Below, piece by piece: positions 15,662 through 23,429 of a DNA stretch of 64,000 nucleotides. Numbering within the stretch: the first letter of the stretch is position 1; each line of letters opens with the position of its first letter. The position numbers and the translations under genes are program-made. Under the pieces are notes generated by a model that worked only from the letters and a program-made list of their open reading frames with translations, had not been told where the DNA came from and did not search any database. The stretch is from positions 85,698-149,697 of the forward strand of contig NZ_JBHLVH010000002.1 of the NCBI RefSeq assembly GCF_042433515.1, read 5' to 3'. Origin of the DNA: Kytococcus schroeteri. Its GTDB lineage: Bacteria; Actinomycetota; Actinomycetes; Actinomycetales; Dermatophilaceae.

Positions 15662-15691
15662 TTGACCCGGGAGCGGGGCAAAACGTAGGGT
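15662..15691 (+). promoter_or_regulatory. rpmH: Probable rpmH operon promoter
   Basis: TTGACC (15662-15667), an 18-base spacer and TAGGGT (15686-15691) match housekeeping actinobacterial promoter hexamers. It faces rpmH and would give a leader of about 165 bases. DnaA boxes end 17 bases upstream of the −35, so DnaA binding could influence it. Confidence 0.6.
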
Positions 15692-15863
15692 GAGGGGTCC
15701 GGTCTGCGCCGTGGTGACCCCTCCGGGGGCGTCGGCGCACGGCCCATGAGGTGCCCACGGAGCTCGGGCACTCGCCATCCCCCGCCGTCGTGCCGACCGG
15801 CATGCGTGGAGCGGGGCCGCAAGCCCGGGGAACCAGGGCCTGCCCGAACGACCAGGAGACACC

Positions 15864-16001
15864 ATGAGCAAGCGCACCTTCCAGCCCAACAACCGTCGTC
15901 GCGCCCGCAAGCACGGCTTCCGCGCCCGCATGTCCACCCGCGCCGGCCGTGCCATCCTCGCCGCCCGCCGCGGCAAGGGCCGCGCCAAGATCTCCGCCTG
16001 A
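15864..16001 (+). CDS. rpmH: 50S ribosomal protein bL34
   Basis: 45 residues, extremely basic, beginning MSKRTFQPNNRRRARKHGFR and continuing with the conserved RMSTRAGRAIL...RRGKGR. AGGAG lies 8 bases before the ATG. bL34 is a small protein of the large subunit. It is the first gene of the plus-strand run rpmH-rnpA-yidD-yidC-jag-rsmG-parA, divergent from dnaA as in nearly all bacteria. Confidence 0.98.
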   Translation: MSKRTFQPNNRRRARKHGFRARMSTRAGRAILAARRGKGRAKISA

Positions 16002-16012
16002 GCGGACCCGCG

Positions 16013-16381
16013 GTGCTGGCGGCCCGCCACCGACTGCGACGCAGCCGTGACTTCACGGCCGTGCTCCGCGGTACCGGCCGCCGCAAGGGCTCGTCCACCA
16101 CGATGTCCGTGGTGCTGACCCCCCGGCCCTCGACGCCCGACCAGACCGACCCGCACCCCGTGCGGGTCGGTTTCGTCGTGTCCAAGCAGGTGGGCAACTC
16201 GGTGGTGCGCTCCCGCGTGCAGCGTCGCCTGCGCCACCTCGTGGCCGATCGGCTGGCCGACCTGCCCGCCGGGCACGATCTCGTGGTGCGGGCCCATCCC
16301 GCCAGCGCCACCGCCGAGTGGAGCGCCCTCGTGCGCGATCTCGACCGCTGCCTGGCCCGCGCGGTCCCCCGGGGCGCCTGA
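16013..16381 (+). CDS. rnpA: Ribonuclease P protein component
   Basis: 122 residues, GTG start 11 bases after rpmH. The N-terminus LRRSRDFTAVLR and the RNR-type motif KQVGNSVVRSRVQRRLRHL mark the RNase P protein, with VVRAHPASA near the end. It binds the RNase P RNA and helps it remove tRNA 5' leaders. The frame is open upstream through rpmH, but homology starts here. Its stop overlaps the yidD start by one base (TGATG). Confidence 0.95.
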   Translation: MLAARHRLRRSRDFTAVLRGTGRRKGSSTTMSVVLTPRPSTPDQTDPHPVRVGFVVSKQVGNSVVRSRVQRRLRHLVADRLADLPAGHDLVVRAHPASATAEWSALVRDLDRCLARAVPRGA

Positions 16382-16686
16382 TGTGGCGCGTCGGCGGGCG
16401 TCCCCTCCTGGCCTGGCCCCTGCTCGTGCTCGTGTGGGGCTACCAGCGGCTGGTCTCCCCCCTCCTGCCGCCCACGTGCCGCTACTACCCGAGCTGCTCG
16501 GCCTACGCCGTCACCGCCCTCACCGAGCACGGCGCCCTCCGTGGCACTGCCCTGGCGGTCTGGCGCGTGGCACGATGCAACCCGTGGTCGCACGGCGGCT
16601 ACGACCCCGTGCCCGGCACCGACCCGGGCGGCCTGCACACCCGGCCCGACCCGGGGGACAATGGCCCCGAGTGGGACGCGGCCTGA
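16381..16686 (+). CDS. yidD: Membrane protein insertion efficiency factor YidD
   Basis: 101 residues from the ATG that overlaps the rnpA stop. The family core CRYYPSCSAYAVTALTEHG and CNPWSHGGYDPVP is intact, including its conserved Cys residues. An amphipathic N-terminal stretch (LLAWPLLVLVWGYQRLVSPLLP) precedes it. YidD (HAEM domain) is a peripheral inner-membrane protein that aids YidC-dependent insertion, and the gene sits just before yidC. Confidence 0.95.
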   Translation: MWRVGGRPLLAWPLLVLVWGYQRLVSPLLPPTCRYYPSCSAYAVTALTEHGALRGTALAVWRVARCNPWSHGGYDPVPGTDPGGLHTRPDPGDNGPEWDAA

Positions 16687-16743
16687 CGGGCCCTGCGGTC
16701 CCCACCCCCTGAACCTCAGCAGTCCACAGACGAAGGATTCTCC

Positions 16744-17826
16744 GTGCCGAATCTGCTCTACCCCATCGAATGGGCCGTGGCAGCCATCCTCGCCGGCGCC
16801 CACCGGGGCCTCACCGCCCTGGGGATGCCCTCCGAGTCGGGCTGGACCTGGGTCCTGTCGATTCTCGCCCTGGTGGTCCTGGCCCGCCTGGCCATGATCC
16901 CGTTGGTGATCAAGCAGATCCACAGCAGCCGCAAGATGCAGCTGCTGGCGCCCGAGATCAAGAAGATCCAGCAGAAGTACAAGGGCAAGCGCGACCAGGC
17001 CTCCATGCAGCGCCAGCAGGCCGAGACCATGGAGCTCTACCGGGCCAACGGCACCAACCCGATGGCCTCCTGCCTGCCGCTGCTGCTGCAGATCCCCATC
17101 ATGTACGGACTGTTCCGGGTGCTCCGTGCCGTCCCGGGCGTCGCGGACGGCGCGCACGCCCCCATCGGGTTCATGACCCAGGACCTGGCGCGCTCCTTCG
17201 ACTCCGCCTCGATCTTCGGGGCCGAGCTCTCCGACACCTTCCTGCACGACCCCGGCGTGACCCCCAAGGTCGTGGCGCTGGTGCTCGTGGTGCTCATGAC
17301 CGCGTTCACCTTCTTCAGCATGAAGATGTCGATGGACATCAACATGCCCGAGACGGCCAAGGAAGGGCCGATGGGGCAGTCGCAGACGATCATGCTCTAC
17401 GTCATGCCGCTGGTGCTGGCCTTCACCGGTGTGAACTTCGCGATCGCCCTGCTCGTGTACTGGACCCTGAGCAACCTGTGGTCCTACTTCCAGCAGCTGT
17501 ACATCATCCGCCACATGCCGACGCCCAACACCGAGGCCGAGCGCCGCATGCACGCGCGCCAGATCGCCAAGGGCCAGGAGCCCACGCGCATGACGCTGGC
17601 GCCCGTGGGCGGCAAGGACTCCGGGGCGCACGCGCTCGGTGACGAGAAGGACGGGGCCACCGACGGGGGTCGCTCGACCCCCTCGGGCAAGGGGGCCTCG
17701 GGGCCGCAGGTGAACCCGGTCTCGGCCGGTACCCGCATGGCCCAGGGCGGCACCGGCGGGCAGCGCTCCCAGCCGGTGCGCCGCAAGAAGAGCAAGAAGA
17801 GCAAGAAGCAGCGGAAGAAGGGCTGA
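16744..17826 (+). CDS. yidC: Membrane protein insertase YidC
   Basis: 360 residues, GTG start. Transmembrane segments are at about 36-60, 108-130, 178-200 and 220-250. The conserved Arg of the hydrophilic groove lies in the first segment (VVLARLAMIPLVIKQ), followed by the helical cytoplasmic loop MQLLAPEIKKIQQKYK and the P-LLLQIPIMYGLFRVL motif. Like other Gram-positive YidC/Oxa1 proteins it lacks the large periplasmic domain. The C-terminal 100 residues are Gly/Ser-rich and end in a Lys/Arg cluster (RRKKSKKSKKQRKK), suited to ribosome contact. It inserts and folds membrane proteins. Confidence 0.97.
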   Translation: MPNLLYPIEWAVAAILAGAHRGLTALGMPSESGWTWVLSILALVVLARLAMIPLVIKQIHSSRKMQLLAPEIKKIQQKYKGKRDQASMQRQQAETMELYRANGTNPMASCLPLLLQIPIMYGLFRVLRAVPGVADGAHAPIGFMTQDLARSFDSASIFGAELSDTFLHDPGVTPKVVALVLVVLMTAFTFFSMKMSMDINMPETAKEGPMGQSQTIMLYVMPLVLAFTGVNFAIALLVYWTLSNLWSYFQQLYIIRHMPTPNTEAERRMHARQIAKGQEPTRMTLAPVGGKDSGAHALGDEKDGATDGGRSTPSGKGASGPQVNPVSAGTRMAQGGTGGQRSQPVRRKKSKKSKKQRKKG

Positions 17827-17829
17827 CCC

Positions 17830-18342
17830 ATGGCCGACGCACCGGCGCACCCCGAGCGGACCCCCGCGCAGATCGAGGTCGAGGGCGAGATCGCGGCGGA
17901 CTACCTCGAGACCCTGCTCGACCTGGCCGACATGGACGGCGACATCGACGTCCAGCACGAGGCCGACCGGGCGGTGGTGAGCATCGTGGACTCCGAGGAG
18001 GGCACGGTGCCGCGCCGTCTCGTCGGCCCCGGCGCCCAGGTGCTGGAGGCCCTGCAGGAGCTCTCCCGCCTGGCCGTGCAGGCAGAGACCGGGGAGCGCA
18101 GCCGCCTCATGGTGGACGTGGCCGGGTACCGCGCCGACCGCCGCAAGGCGCTGGAGCAGCTGGCCGATCGCACCGTGGAGGCCGTGCGCGAGAGCGGCAC
18201 CGAGCGTTCCCTGGAGCCGATGACGGCCTTCGAGCGCAAGGTGGTGCACGACCGCGTGCTGGCGGGCGGGCTGCACTCGTCCTCGGCGGGCGAGGAGCCC
18301 AACCGCTACGTGGTGGTCTCCCCGGCGCCGGCCGGTGAGTGA
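17830..18342 (+). CDS. jag: Jag-type KH/R3H RNA-binding protein
   Basis: 170 residues, ATG three bases after the yidC stop. A KH-like domain (about 40-100, GDIDVQHEADRAVVSIVD and RRLVGPGAQVLEALQELSRLAV) is followed by an R3H domain (FERKVVHDRV, with the R-x-x-x-H). No Jag-N domain is present, as usual in actinobacteria. Jag (SpoIIIJ-associated, KhpB in firmicutes) proteins bind RNA and are linked to cell-wall growth. The gene is fixed between yidC and rsmG. Confidence 0.92.
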   Translation: MADAPAHPERTPAQIEVEGEIAADYLETLLDLADMDGDIDVQHEADRAVVSIVDSEEGTVPRRLVGPGAQVLEALQELSRLAVQAETGERSRLMVDVAGYRADRRKALEQLADRTVEAVRESGTERSLEPMTAFERKVVHDRVLAGGLHSSSAGEEPNRYVVVSPAPAGE

Positions 18343-19057
18343 CGTGGACGCCCCCGAGGCCGGCGGAGAGGGCCTGGCCCCCAGCCCGGAGGCCGCGGCA
18401 CGGGTCTTCGGTGACCTGCTGCCGCAGGCCGAGCGGTTCGCGCAGATGCTGGCGACCTCCGGTACGGAGCGGGGCCTCATCGGCCCGCGGGAGGTGCCCC
18501 GGCTGTGGGAGCGCCACGTGCTCAACTGCGCCGTGGTGGCCGAGGTCCTCGACGGCGCCGACCACGTGCTCGACGTGGGCAGCGGGGCTGGGCTGCCCGG
18601 CATCGCGCTGGCGCTGGCCGCGCCCGAGACGCGGGTGACCCTGGTGGAGCCGATGCTGCGGCGCACCGTGTGGCTGGACGAGGTCGTCTCCAAGTTGGGC
18701 CTGGGCGACCGTGTGGCCGTGATCCGTTCTCGTGCAGAGAACCTCGACGACGGGACGACGGCCCCCGTGGTGACCGCACGGGCCGTGGCCCGCCTCGAGG
18801 TGCTGGCCCCGTGGTGCCTCCCGCTGGTGGAGACCGGCGGTCGCATGGTGGCCCTCAAGGGGTCCTCCGCCCAGCAGGAGGTCGAGCAGGCGCAGAAGGT
18901 GCTGCGGCGGTTGGGCGGCGGTGCCGTGGACGTGGTGGACTGTGGGTCGGCGTACCTGGAGGTCCCCACCACGGTGGTGATCGTCACCAAGGAGGACGTC
19001 GGTCGCTCGGGAGGCAGCTCCCGCGGCCGTCGGTCCCGGAGCAAGGAGAAGCGATGA
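18335..19057 (+). CDS. rsmG: 16S rRNA (guanine-527-N7)-methyltransferase RsmG
   Basis: 240 residues. The GTG at 18335 overlaps the jag stop by 8 bases; a second in-frame GTG at 18344 is also possible. The SAM-binding motif is DVGSGAGLPGIALALAAP (about 82-99), followed by VTLVEPMLRRTVWLDEV and VVTARAVARLEVL. It methylates N7 of G527 in 16S rRNA; loss of this methylation gives low-level streptomycin resistance in several bacteria. The C-terminus is basic (RGRRSRSKEKR). Its stop overlaps the parA start (ATGA). Confidence 0.95.
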   Translation: MSDVDAPEAGGEGLAPSPEAAARVFGDLLPQAERFAQMLATSGTERGLIGPREVPRLWERHVLNCAVVAEVLDGADHVLDVGSGAGLPGIALALAAPETRVTLVEPMLRRTVWLDEVVSKLGLGDRVAVIRSRAENLDDGTTAPVVTARAVARLEVLAPWCLPLVETGGRMVALKGSSAQQEVEQAQKVLRRLGGGAVDVVDCGSAYLEVPTTVVIVTKEDVGRSGGSSRGRRSRSKEKR

Positions 19058-20169
19058 GCAACCCCGTCGGCTGGCCCAATGGGAGCCACCCCGCCACCCC
19101 CACCGCCCCCACGCCGGGGACCGCGCCGGTGGGCTGGCAGCCGACGGTGGCGCCCTCGTCGGTGGAGCGCGTGCCGGCCGTGGGGGCCGTCCCGCAGGAG
19201 TCCCCGGTGGACACCGCGCAGGGCGGGACCGACGGGGCCGCGGCGGGGTCCACGACCACGGCCGCTGCCGAGGGGTCGTCCGCCCCGACCGGTGAGCCCT
19301 CCACGGACGACGACGAGGACGACGATCCGGTGCCCCCCTTCACCCCCGCCGAGCGCAAGGAGCGTGGTCGCCCCACGCCGCTGAAGGCCCCCTCGAGGAC
19401 CGTGGTCATGACGGTGGCCAACCAGAAGGGTGGCGTCGGCAAGACGACCACCACGGTGAACCTCGCCGCCGCCTTCGCCGAGGGTGGGCTGAAGGTGCTC
19501 GTCATCGACCTGGACCCGCAGGGGAACGCCTCCACCGCCCTGTCCATCGAGCACCAGTCGGGGGTGGCTGGTGTCTACGACGTGCTCATCGACGAGGCCA
19601 CGCTCGAGCAGGTGGCCCAGGTGTCGCCCGAGAGCGAACGCATCAGCGTGGTGCCGGCCACCATCGACCTGGCGGGTGCCGAGATCGAGCTGGTCTCGCT
19701 CGTGGCGCGGGAGAACCGTCTGCGCCGGGCCCTGCAGGAGATCCGCGAGGCGCAGGCGTACGACGTCGTCCTCATCGACTGCCCGCCGAGCCTGGGCCTG
19801 CTCACGGTGAACGGGTTCGTGGCGGCCGACGAGGTGTTCATCCCGATCCAGTGCGAGTACTACGCCCTGGAGGGTGTGAGCCTGCTCGTGCGCAACATCT
19901 CCCTCATCCAGCGGCACCTGCACCCGGAGCTCCGCCTCGGGGGCATCCTGCTCACGATGTTCGACGCGCGCACGCGACTGGCGACGCAGGTGGCGCAGGA
20001 GGTGCGTGACCACTTCGGTGAGGTGGTGCTGGAGACGCTCATCCCGCGGTCCGTGCGCATCAGCGAGGCGCCCTCCTACGGGCAGACCGTCCTGGCCTAC
20101 GACGCGGACGGCCCGGGGGCCCGGGCCTACCGTTCGGCGGCCAAGGAGGTCGTCGCCCGCTGGTCCTGA
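19054..20169 (+). CDS. parA: Chromosome partition ATPase ParA (Soj)
   Basis: 371 residues from the ATG overlapping the rsmG stop; the frame is open upstream but out of homology. The first 110 residues are Pro/Thr/Ala-rich with an acidic block (DDDEDDD), typical of actinobacterial ParA extensions. The ATPase core has the deviant Walker A KGGVGKTT (125-132), DLDPQGNAS and Walker B VVLIDCPPSLG. ParA-ATP binds the nucleoid and moves ParB-parS complexes. parB follows after the bL37-like gene and a terminator, so the two par genes are not in a simple two-gene operon. Confidence 0.96.
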   Translation: MSNPVGWPNGSHPATPTAPTPGTAPVGWQPTVAPSSVERVPAVGAVPQESPVDTAQGGTDGAAAGSTTTAAAEGSSAPTGEPSTDDDEDDDPVPPFTPAERKERGRPTPLKAPSRTVVMTVANQKGGVGKTTTTVNLAAAFAEGGLKVLVIDLDPQGNASTALSIEHQSGVAGVYDVLIDEATLEQVAQVSPESERISVVPATIDLAGAEIELVSLVARENRLRRALQEIREAQAYDVVLIDCPPSLGLLTVNGFVAADEVFIPIQCEYYALEGVSLLVRNISLIQRHLHPELRLGGILLTMFDARTRLATQVAQEVRDHFGEVVLETLIPRSVRISEAPSYGQTVLAYDADGPGARAYRSAAKEVVARWS

Positions 20170-20206
20170 GGGGTGCGGGGGTGACGTGGTGCCTGACGTC
20201 ACCTCG

Positions 20207-20266
20207 TGGACGTGATCCGGTGGTTCCGGGTATGAGATACTGCGCGATACGCGCCCTCAGGGGCGC
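20207..20266 (+). promoter_or_regulatory. Possible promoter and leader hairpin of the bL37-like gene
   Basis: Upstream of the small gene, TGGACG (20207-20212), 18 bases and TATGAG (20231-20236) resemble weak hexamers; GATACT (20236-20241) is an alternative −10. The 5' leader then contains a perfect 6-base hairpin (20251-20256 with 20261-20266). A separate promoter for this gene is inference. Confidence 0.35.
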
Positions 20267-20297
20267 TTCGATGTCTCAGAAGGCTCAGGAGGTCACC

Positions 20298-20375
20298 ATG
20301 TCGAGCAAGCGTGCGCGCAAGCGCAAGACGAAGCGCAAGGGCAAGGCCAACCACGGCAAGCGCCCCAGCAGCTGA
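20298..20375 (+). CDS. Very small basic ribosomal protein, bL37-like
   Basis: 25 residues: starts MSSKRARKRKTKRKG and ends KANHGKRPSS. CAGGAGGTCACC before the ATG is the strongest ribosome binding site in this stretch. Thirteen of 25 residues are Lys or Arg, and the ending matches the ANHGKRP-type tail of the small mycobacterial large-subunit protein bL37 as I recall it. A strong terminator follows at once. The match rests on memory of the family and not on an alignment. Such genes are easily missed in annotation. Confidence 0.7.
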   Translation: MSSKRARKRKTKRKGKANHGKRPSS

Positions 20376-20396
20376 TCAGGAGCCTCGCGTTCCCAC

Positions 20397-20427
20397 CAGG
20401 CGGCCCTCCCCTCGGGAGGGTCGCCTG
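20397..20427 (+). terminator. Terminator after the bL37-like gene
   Basis: A 14-base stem with one G-U pair (20397-20410 with 20414-20427, loop ctc) is followed by atctgttgt. It separates the bL37-like gene (and any read-through from parA) from parB. Confidence 0.75.
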
Positions 20428-20485
20428 ATCTGTTGTGGGCTCCACATGCCGTGAGTCAACGGGCCCGATGGGAAGCGCTCGTCGC

Positions 20486-20499
20486 GTTTCACGTGAAAC
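20486..20499. other. parS centromere site, perfect consensus
   Basis: GTTTCACGTGAAAC, the exact bacterial parS core, lies 89 bases before the parB start. ParB-CTP loads here and spreads; ParA then segregates the origin. The location next to parB is typical and could also let ParB affect its own gene. Confidence 0.95.
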
Positions 20500-20587
20500 A
20501 TGCCATGTGGACCGTGGAGGTCGACGTTCGCGCTGCATGGGAGACTTGGGGGTCGTCCGGCAGGGCAAGGCGTCGAGAGGAGACAGC

Positions 20588-21640
20588 ATGGCAGGGCAGC
20601 GACGAGGACTGGGGCGAGGTCTCGGGGCACTGATTCCCCAGGAGGACGGCGGGGCGCGGCCCCGCGACGTCTACTTCGCGCAGCGTGACCAGGCAGCGGC
20701 GCCCAGCGCCGACAGTGGATCGCGTGGGTTGACGTCCCCGTCGGCCACGGCAGCCGCCGGGGGCGAGGCGGCGCCCGCCGGTGCGGAGGGCCCCGAGGCG
20801 ACCGCGACACCCTCGACGGACGCCAAGGATCTGGTCGACGCCCCGGCCCGCCTTGTGGAGCTGCCGGTCGACGAGGTCGTGCCCAACCCGCGGCAGCCGC
20901 GCGAGGTGTTCGACGAGGACGACCTCGAGGAACTCGCACACAGCATCCGCGAGCTGGGGGTCATGCAGCCCATCGTGGTGCGGACGGCGGGTGACCGCTA
21001 CGAGCTCATCATGGGTGAGCGCCGTCTCCGCGCGTCGCGTCTTGCCGGACTGGAGACGATCCCGGCCATCCTGCGCCAGACCGAGGACCAGGAGATGCTC
21101 CGTGAGGCGCTCCTGGAGAACCTCCACCGGGTGCAGCTCAATCCCCTCGAGGAGGCGGCGGCCTACGGTCAGTTGCTCGAGGACTTCGGGTGCACCCACG
21201 AGGAGCTGGCGAAGCGCCTCGGGCGCAGCCGGCCGCGGATCACCAACTCCCTGCGCCTGCTCAAGCTGCCCCCGAGCGTTGCCCGTCGGGTGGCGGCCGG
21301 GGTCCTGTCCGCGGGGCACGCCCGCGCCCTGCTGGGTCTGGAGGACGGAGCCGCGATGGAGCGCATGGCCCAGCGCGTCGTGGCCGAGGGTCTCTCGGTC
21401 CGCGGCCTGGAGGAGCTCATCGCTCTCGGTGCTGGGGCGGAGCAGGAGAAGACAGGCCGTCGTCGTCTGCCCAGCCGCCGCACCTCCCCTGAGCACGAGG
21501 ACCTGGCTGCGGAGCTCTCCGACCGGTGGGACACCCGGGTGTCGGTGAAGATGGGGCGGAACAAGGGGACGCTGACCGTGGAGTTCGCGGGGCAGGACGA
21601 CCTCGACCGCATCCTCACCCTGTTGGCGCCCGACGCCTGA
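20588..21640 (+). CDS. parB: Chromosome partition protein ParB (Spo0J), CTPase
   Basis: 350 residues from the ATG at 20588, with GAGAGGAGA upstream. The N-terminal ParA-stimulating peptide RRGLGRGLGALIPQ is intact. The CTP-binding ParB/sulfiredoxin domain contains NPRQPRE and GERRLRA (143-149), followed by the helix-turn-helix domain (THEELAKRLGRSRPRITNSLRLL) that reads parS. A C-terminal dimerisation domain ends the protein (KGTLTVEFAGQDDLDRIL). A linker of about 60 Ala/Ser-rich residues lies after the N-terminal peptide. parS sites flank the gene on both sides. Confidence 0.97.
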   Translation: MAGQRRGLGRGLGALIPQEDGGARPRDVYFAQRDQAAAPSADSGSRGLTSPSATAAAGGEAAPAGAEGPEATATPSTDAKDLVDAPARLVELPVDEVVPNPRQPREVFDEDDLEELAHSIRELGVMQPIVVRTAGDRYELIMGERRLRASRLAGLETIPAILRQTEDQEMLREALLENLHRVQLNPLEEAAAYGQLLEDFGCTHEELAKRLGRSRPRITNSLRLLKLPPSVARRVAAGVLSAGHARALLGLEDGAAMERMAQRVVAEGLSVRGLEELIALGAGAEQEKTGRRRLPSRRTSPEHEDLAAELSDRWDTRVSVKMGRNKGTLTVEFAGQDDLDRILTLLAPDA

Positions 21641-21662
21641 CCCGGAGGCGGCGCCCACGGAG

Positions 21663-21704
21663 ACGGGGCGGGTGATGTTCCACGTGGAACATCACCCGCC
21701 CCGT
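21663..21704. terminator. Perfect 42-base palindrome after parB: terminator containing a parS-like core
   Basis: Bases 21663-21683 are the exact reverse complement of 21684-21704. The outer part is a GC-rich stem suited to terminating parB; the centre is GTTCCACGTGGAAC (21677-21690), the parS core with two symmetric changes. It is followed by gttcgtgt. Whether ParB binds it is unknown. Confidence 0.7.
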
Positions 21705-21733
21705 TCGTGTCGTCCCCGTCGTGCAGGGTGGAT

Positions 21734-21747
21734 GTTTCACGTGGAAC
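21734..21747. other. parS-like site, one mismatch
   Basis: GTTTCACGTGGAAC differs from the parS core at one position. It lies 44 bases beyond the palindrome and 94 bases after the parB stop, so with 20486 it brackets parB. One-mismatch sites are commonly bound by ParB. Confidence 0.8.
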
Positions 21748-21817
21748 GGGCGCGTCGCGGCCCATGCGCCGGATGGGTCAGGACGTGGAGGCGCAGGCGA
21801 AGGAAGGCCGGCACGCA

Positions 21818-21854
21818 GAAGGGGCCCGCGAGCACGTGGCTCGCGGGCCCCTTC
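21818..21854 (-). terminator. Terminator after trxA
   Basis: A perfect 16-base stem (21818-21833 with 21839-21854, loop acgtg) lies 17 bases after the trxA stop on the minus strand. The loop and closing bases contain CACGTG, but there is no parS-like flank. Confidence 0.75.
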
Positions 21855-21871
21855 GGAGCAGTGGGAGGACG

Positions 21872-22198
21872 TCAGCCCAGGAAGGGCTCGAGCTCCTTGA
21901 GCAGCTTGGGCTTCGGCTGCGCGCCGATGATCGTCTTGGCGATGTCGCCCTGGAAGAAGACGTGCATCGTGGGAATGGAGGTGATGCCGTACTTGGCGGC
22001 GGTCTGCGGGTTCTCGTCGGTGTTCAGCTTGACGATGCGCAGCTTGCCCTCGGTCTCGCCAGCGATCTCCTCGAGGATGGGGGCGACGCGCTTGCACGGG
22101 CCGCACCAGTCCGCCCAGAAGTCGACGAGGACGGGGACGTCGCTCTTGAGGACGTCCTGGTCGAAGGTGGCGTCGGTGGTGGTGCTGGTTCCAGCCAT
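21872..22198 (-). CDS. trxA: Thioredoxin
   Basis: 108 residues, ATG. The active site is WADWCGPCK with both Cys residues, and the cis-proline is in SIPTM. Length and fold are those of a classical cytoplasmic thioredoxin. It reduces protein disulfides (for example in ribonucleotide reductase) and is itself reduced by TrxB, encoded 36 bases upstream on the same strand. The trxB-trxA pair next to parB is conserved in actinobacteria. Confidence 0.97.
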   Translation of the reverse strand: MAGTSTTTDATFDQDVLKSDVPVLVDFWADWCGPCKRVAPILEEIAGETEGKLRIVKLNTDENPQTAAKYGITSIPTMHVFFQGDIAKTIIGAQPKPKLLKELEPFLG

Positions 22199-22234
22199 GG
22201 GTTCCTCCTGTGGTGGTGGTTCGGGTTGGTCGGG

Positions 22235-23311
22235 TCAGGCGGGCGCGTCGCCGGGGACGGTCTCGTCCGCAGCGGGCGCGGTCTGGGCGGTCTCCACGGT
22301 GGACGCGTCCAGCGTGGCGAGGTGGCGCTCGGCGTCGAGGGCGGCCTGACAGCCGGAGCCGGCTGCGGTGATGGCCTGCTGGTAGGTGTGGTCCACCAGG
22401 TCGCCGCAGGCGAACACGCCCGCGAGGTTGGTCAGCGTGGAACGGCCCTGCACCTGCACGTAGCCGCTCTCGTCGAGGTCGATCTGACCCTTCACGAGCT
22501 CATTGCGCGGGTCGTGGCCGATGGCGATGAACAGGCCGGTGACGTCGAGCTCGCGCTCCTCACCGGTCTGCGTGTCGCGCAGGCGGACGCCGGAGAGCTT
22601 GTCCTCGCCGAGGATCTCGGAGACCTCGGAGTTCCAGGCGAACTCGATCTTGGGGTCGGCCGCGGCACGGTCGGCCATCACCTTGGACGCGCGGAGGGCG
22701 TCACGGCGGTGCACCAGCGTCACCTTGTCGGCGAAGCGCGTCAGGAAGGTGGCCTCCTCCACGGCGGAGTCACCGCCACCGACGACCGCGATGTGCTGCT
22801 GACGGAAGAAGGCACCGTCGCACGTGGCGCACCACGAGATGCCGTGGCCGGAGAGCTCCTTCTCGCGAGGAAGACCGAGCTCGCGATAGGCCGAGCCCAT
22901 CGCGAGGATGACGGTGCGGGCGCGGTAGGTGCCGCCCGACCCGTCGCGGAGAACCTTCACGTCGCCGGCCAGGTCCATCTCGACGACGTCGTCGGTGACC
23001 AGCTCGGCCCCGAAGCGCTCGGCCTGGGCGCGCATCTGCATCATGAGGTCCGGGCCCATGACACCGTCGGTGAAGCCCGGGAAGTTCTCCACCTCGGTGG
23101 TGTTCATGAGCGCCCCGCCCATGGTGACCGATCCCTCGAAGACCAGCGGGCGCAGGTTGGCGCGTGCGGCGTAGACGGCGGCGGTGTACCCCGCCGGGCC
23201 CGAGCCGACGATGACGACCTCACGCACCTCGCCCTCGACCGGCTCGGTGGCGGGCTGGGCGGCTGTCTGCGTCGGCAGCGAGACGGCCGACGTCTGGGCG
23301 ATGATGCTCAC
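22235..23311 (-). CDS. trxB: Thioredoxin reductase (NADPH)
   Basis: 358 residues. The frame is open upstream; the GTG at 23311 (VSIIAQTSAV) is chosen for the CAGGAG before it, although homology begins only at about residue 24 (VREVVIVGSGPAG). FAD-binding GSGPAG, redox-active CATC in GISWCATCDGAFF, NADPH-binding GGGDSAVEEA and the C-terminal GVFACGDLVDHTYQQAITAA are all present. About 35 extra C-terminal residues (Ala/Thr/Glu-rich) extend beyond the E. coli enzyme. It transfers electrons from NADPH to thioredoxin. Confidence 0.95.
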   Translation of the reverse strand: MSIIAQTSAVSLPTQTAAQPATEPVEGEVREVVIVGSGPAGYTAAVYAARANLRPLVFEGSVTMGGALMNTTEVENFPGFTDGVMGPDLMMQMRAQAERFGAELVTDDVVEMDLAGDVKVLRDGSGGTYRARTVILAMGSAYRELGLPREKELSGHGISWCATCDGAFFRQQHIAVVGGGDSAVEEATFLTRFADKVTLVHRRDALRASKVMADRAAADPKIEFAWNSEVSEILGEDKLSGVRLRDTQTGEERELDVTGLFIAIGHDPRNELVKGQIDLDESGYVQVQGRSTLTNLAGVFACGDLVDHTYQQAITAAGSGCQAALDAERHLATLDASTVETAQTAPAADETVPGDAPA

Positions 23312-23429
23312 GAGGGCTCCTGGGGGTCCGGGGGTGGGGCGCGGTGCCTGGGCACCGGGGGTGACAACAGTCGGGCGGGGCCCGGTGTTCCGCGGGGACC
23401 TCATGGCCCCGGGGTGGCGGGCGAGGGGG

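Noticed and set aside
15523..20202. Minus-strand open frame of 1559 codons
   Set aside because: It lies antisense to rpmH, rnpA, yidC, jag, rsmG and parA. Long antisense frames are expected at this GC content, and its sequence is low-complexity without family features.
23342..23357. Perfect 7-base hairpin upstream of trxB as a riboswitch or terminator
   Set aside because: Too short and isolated to assign; GC-rich hairpins of this size occur by chance here.
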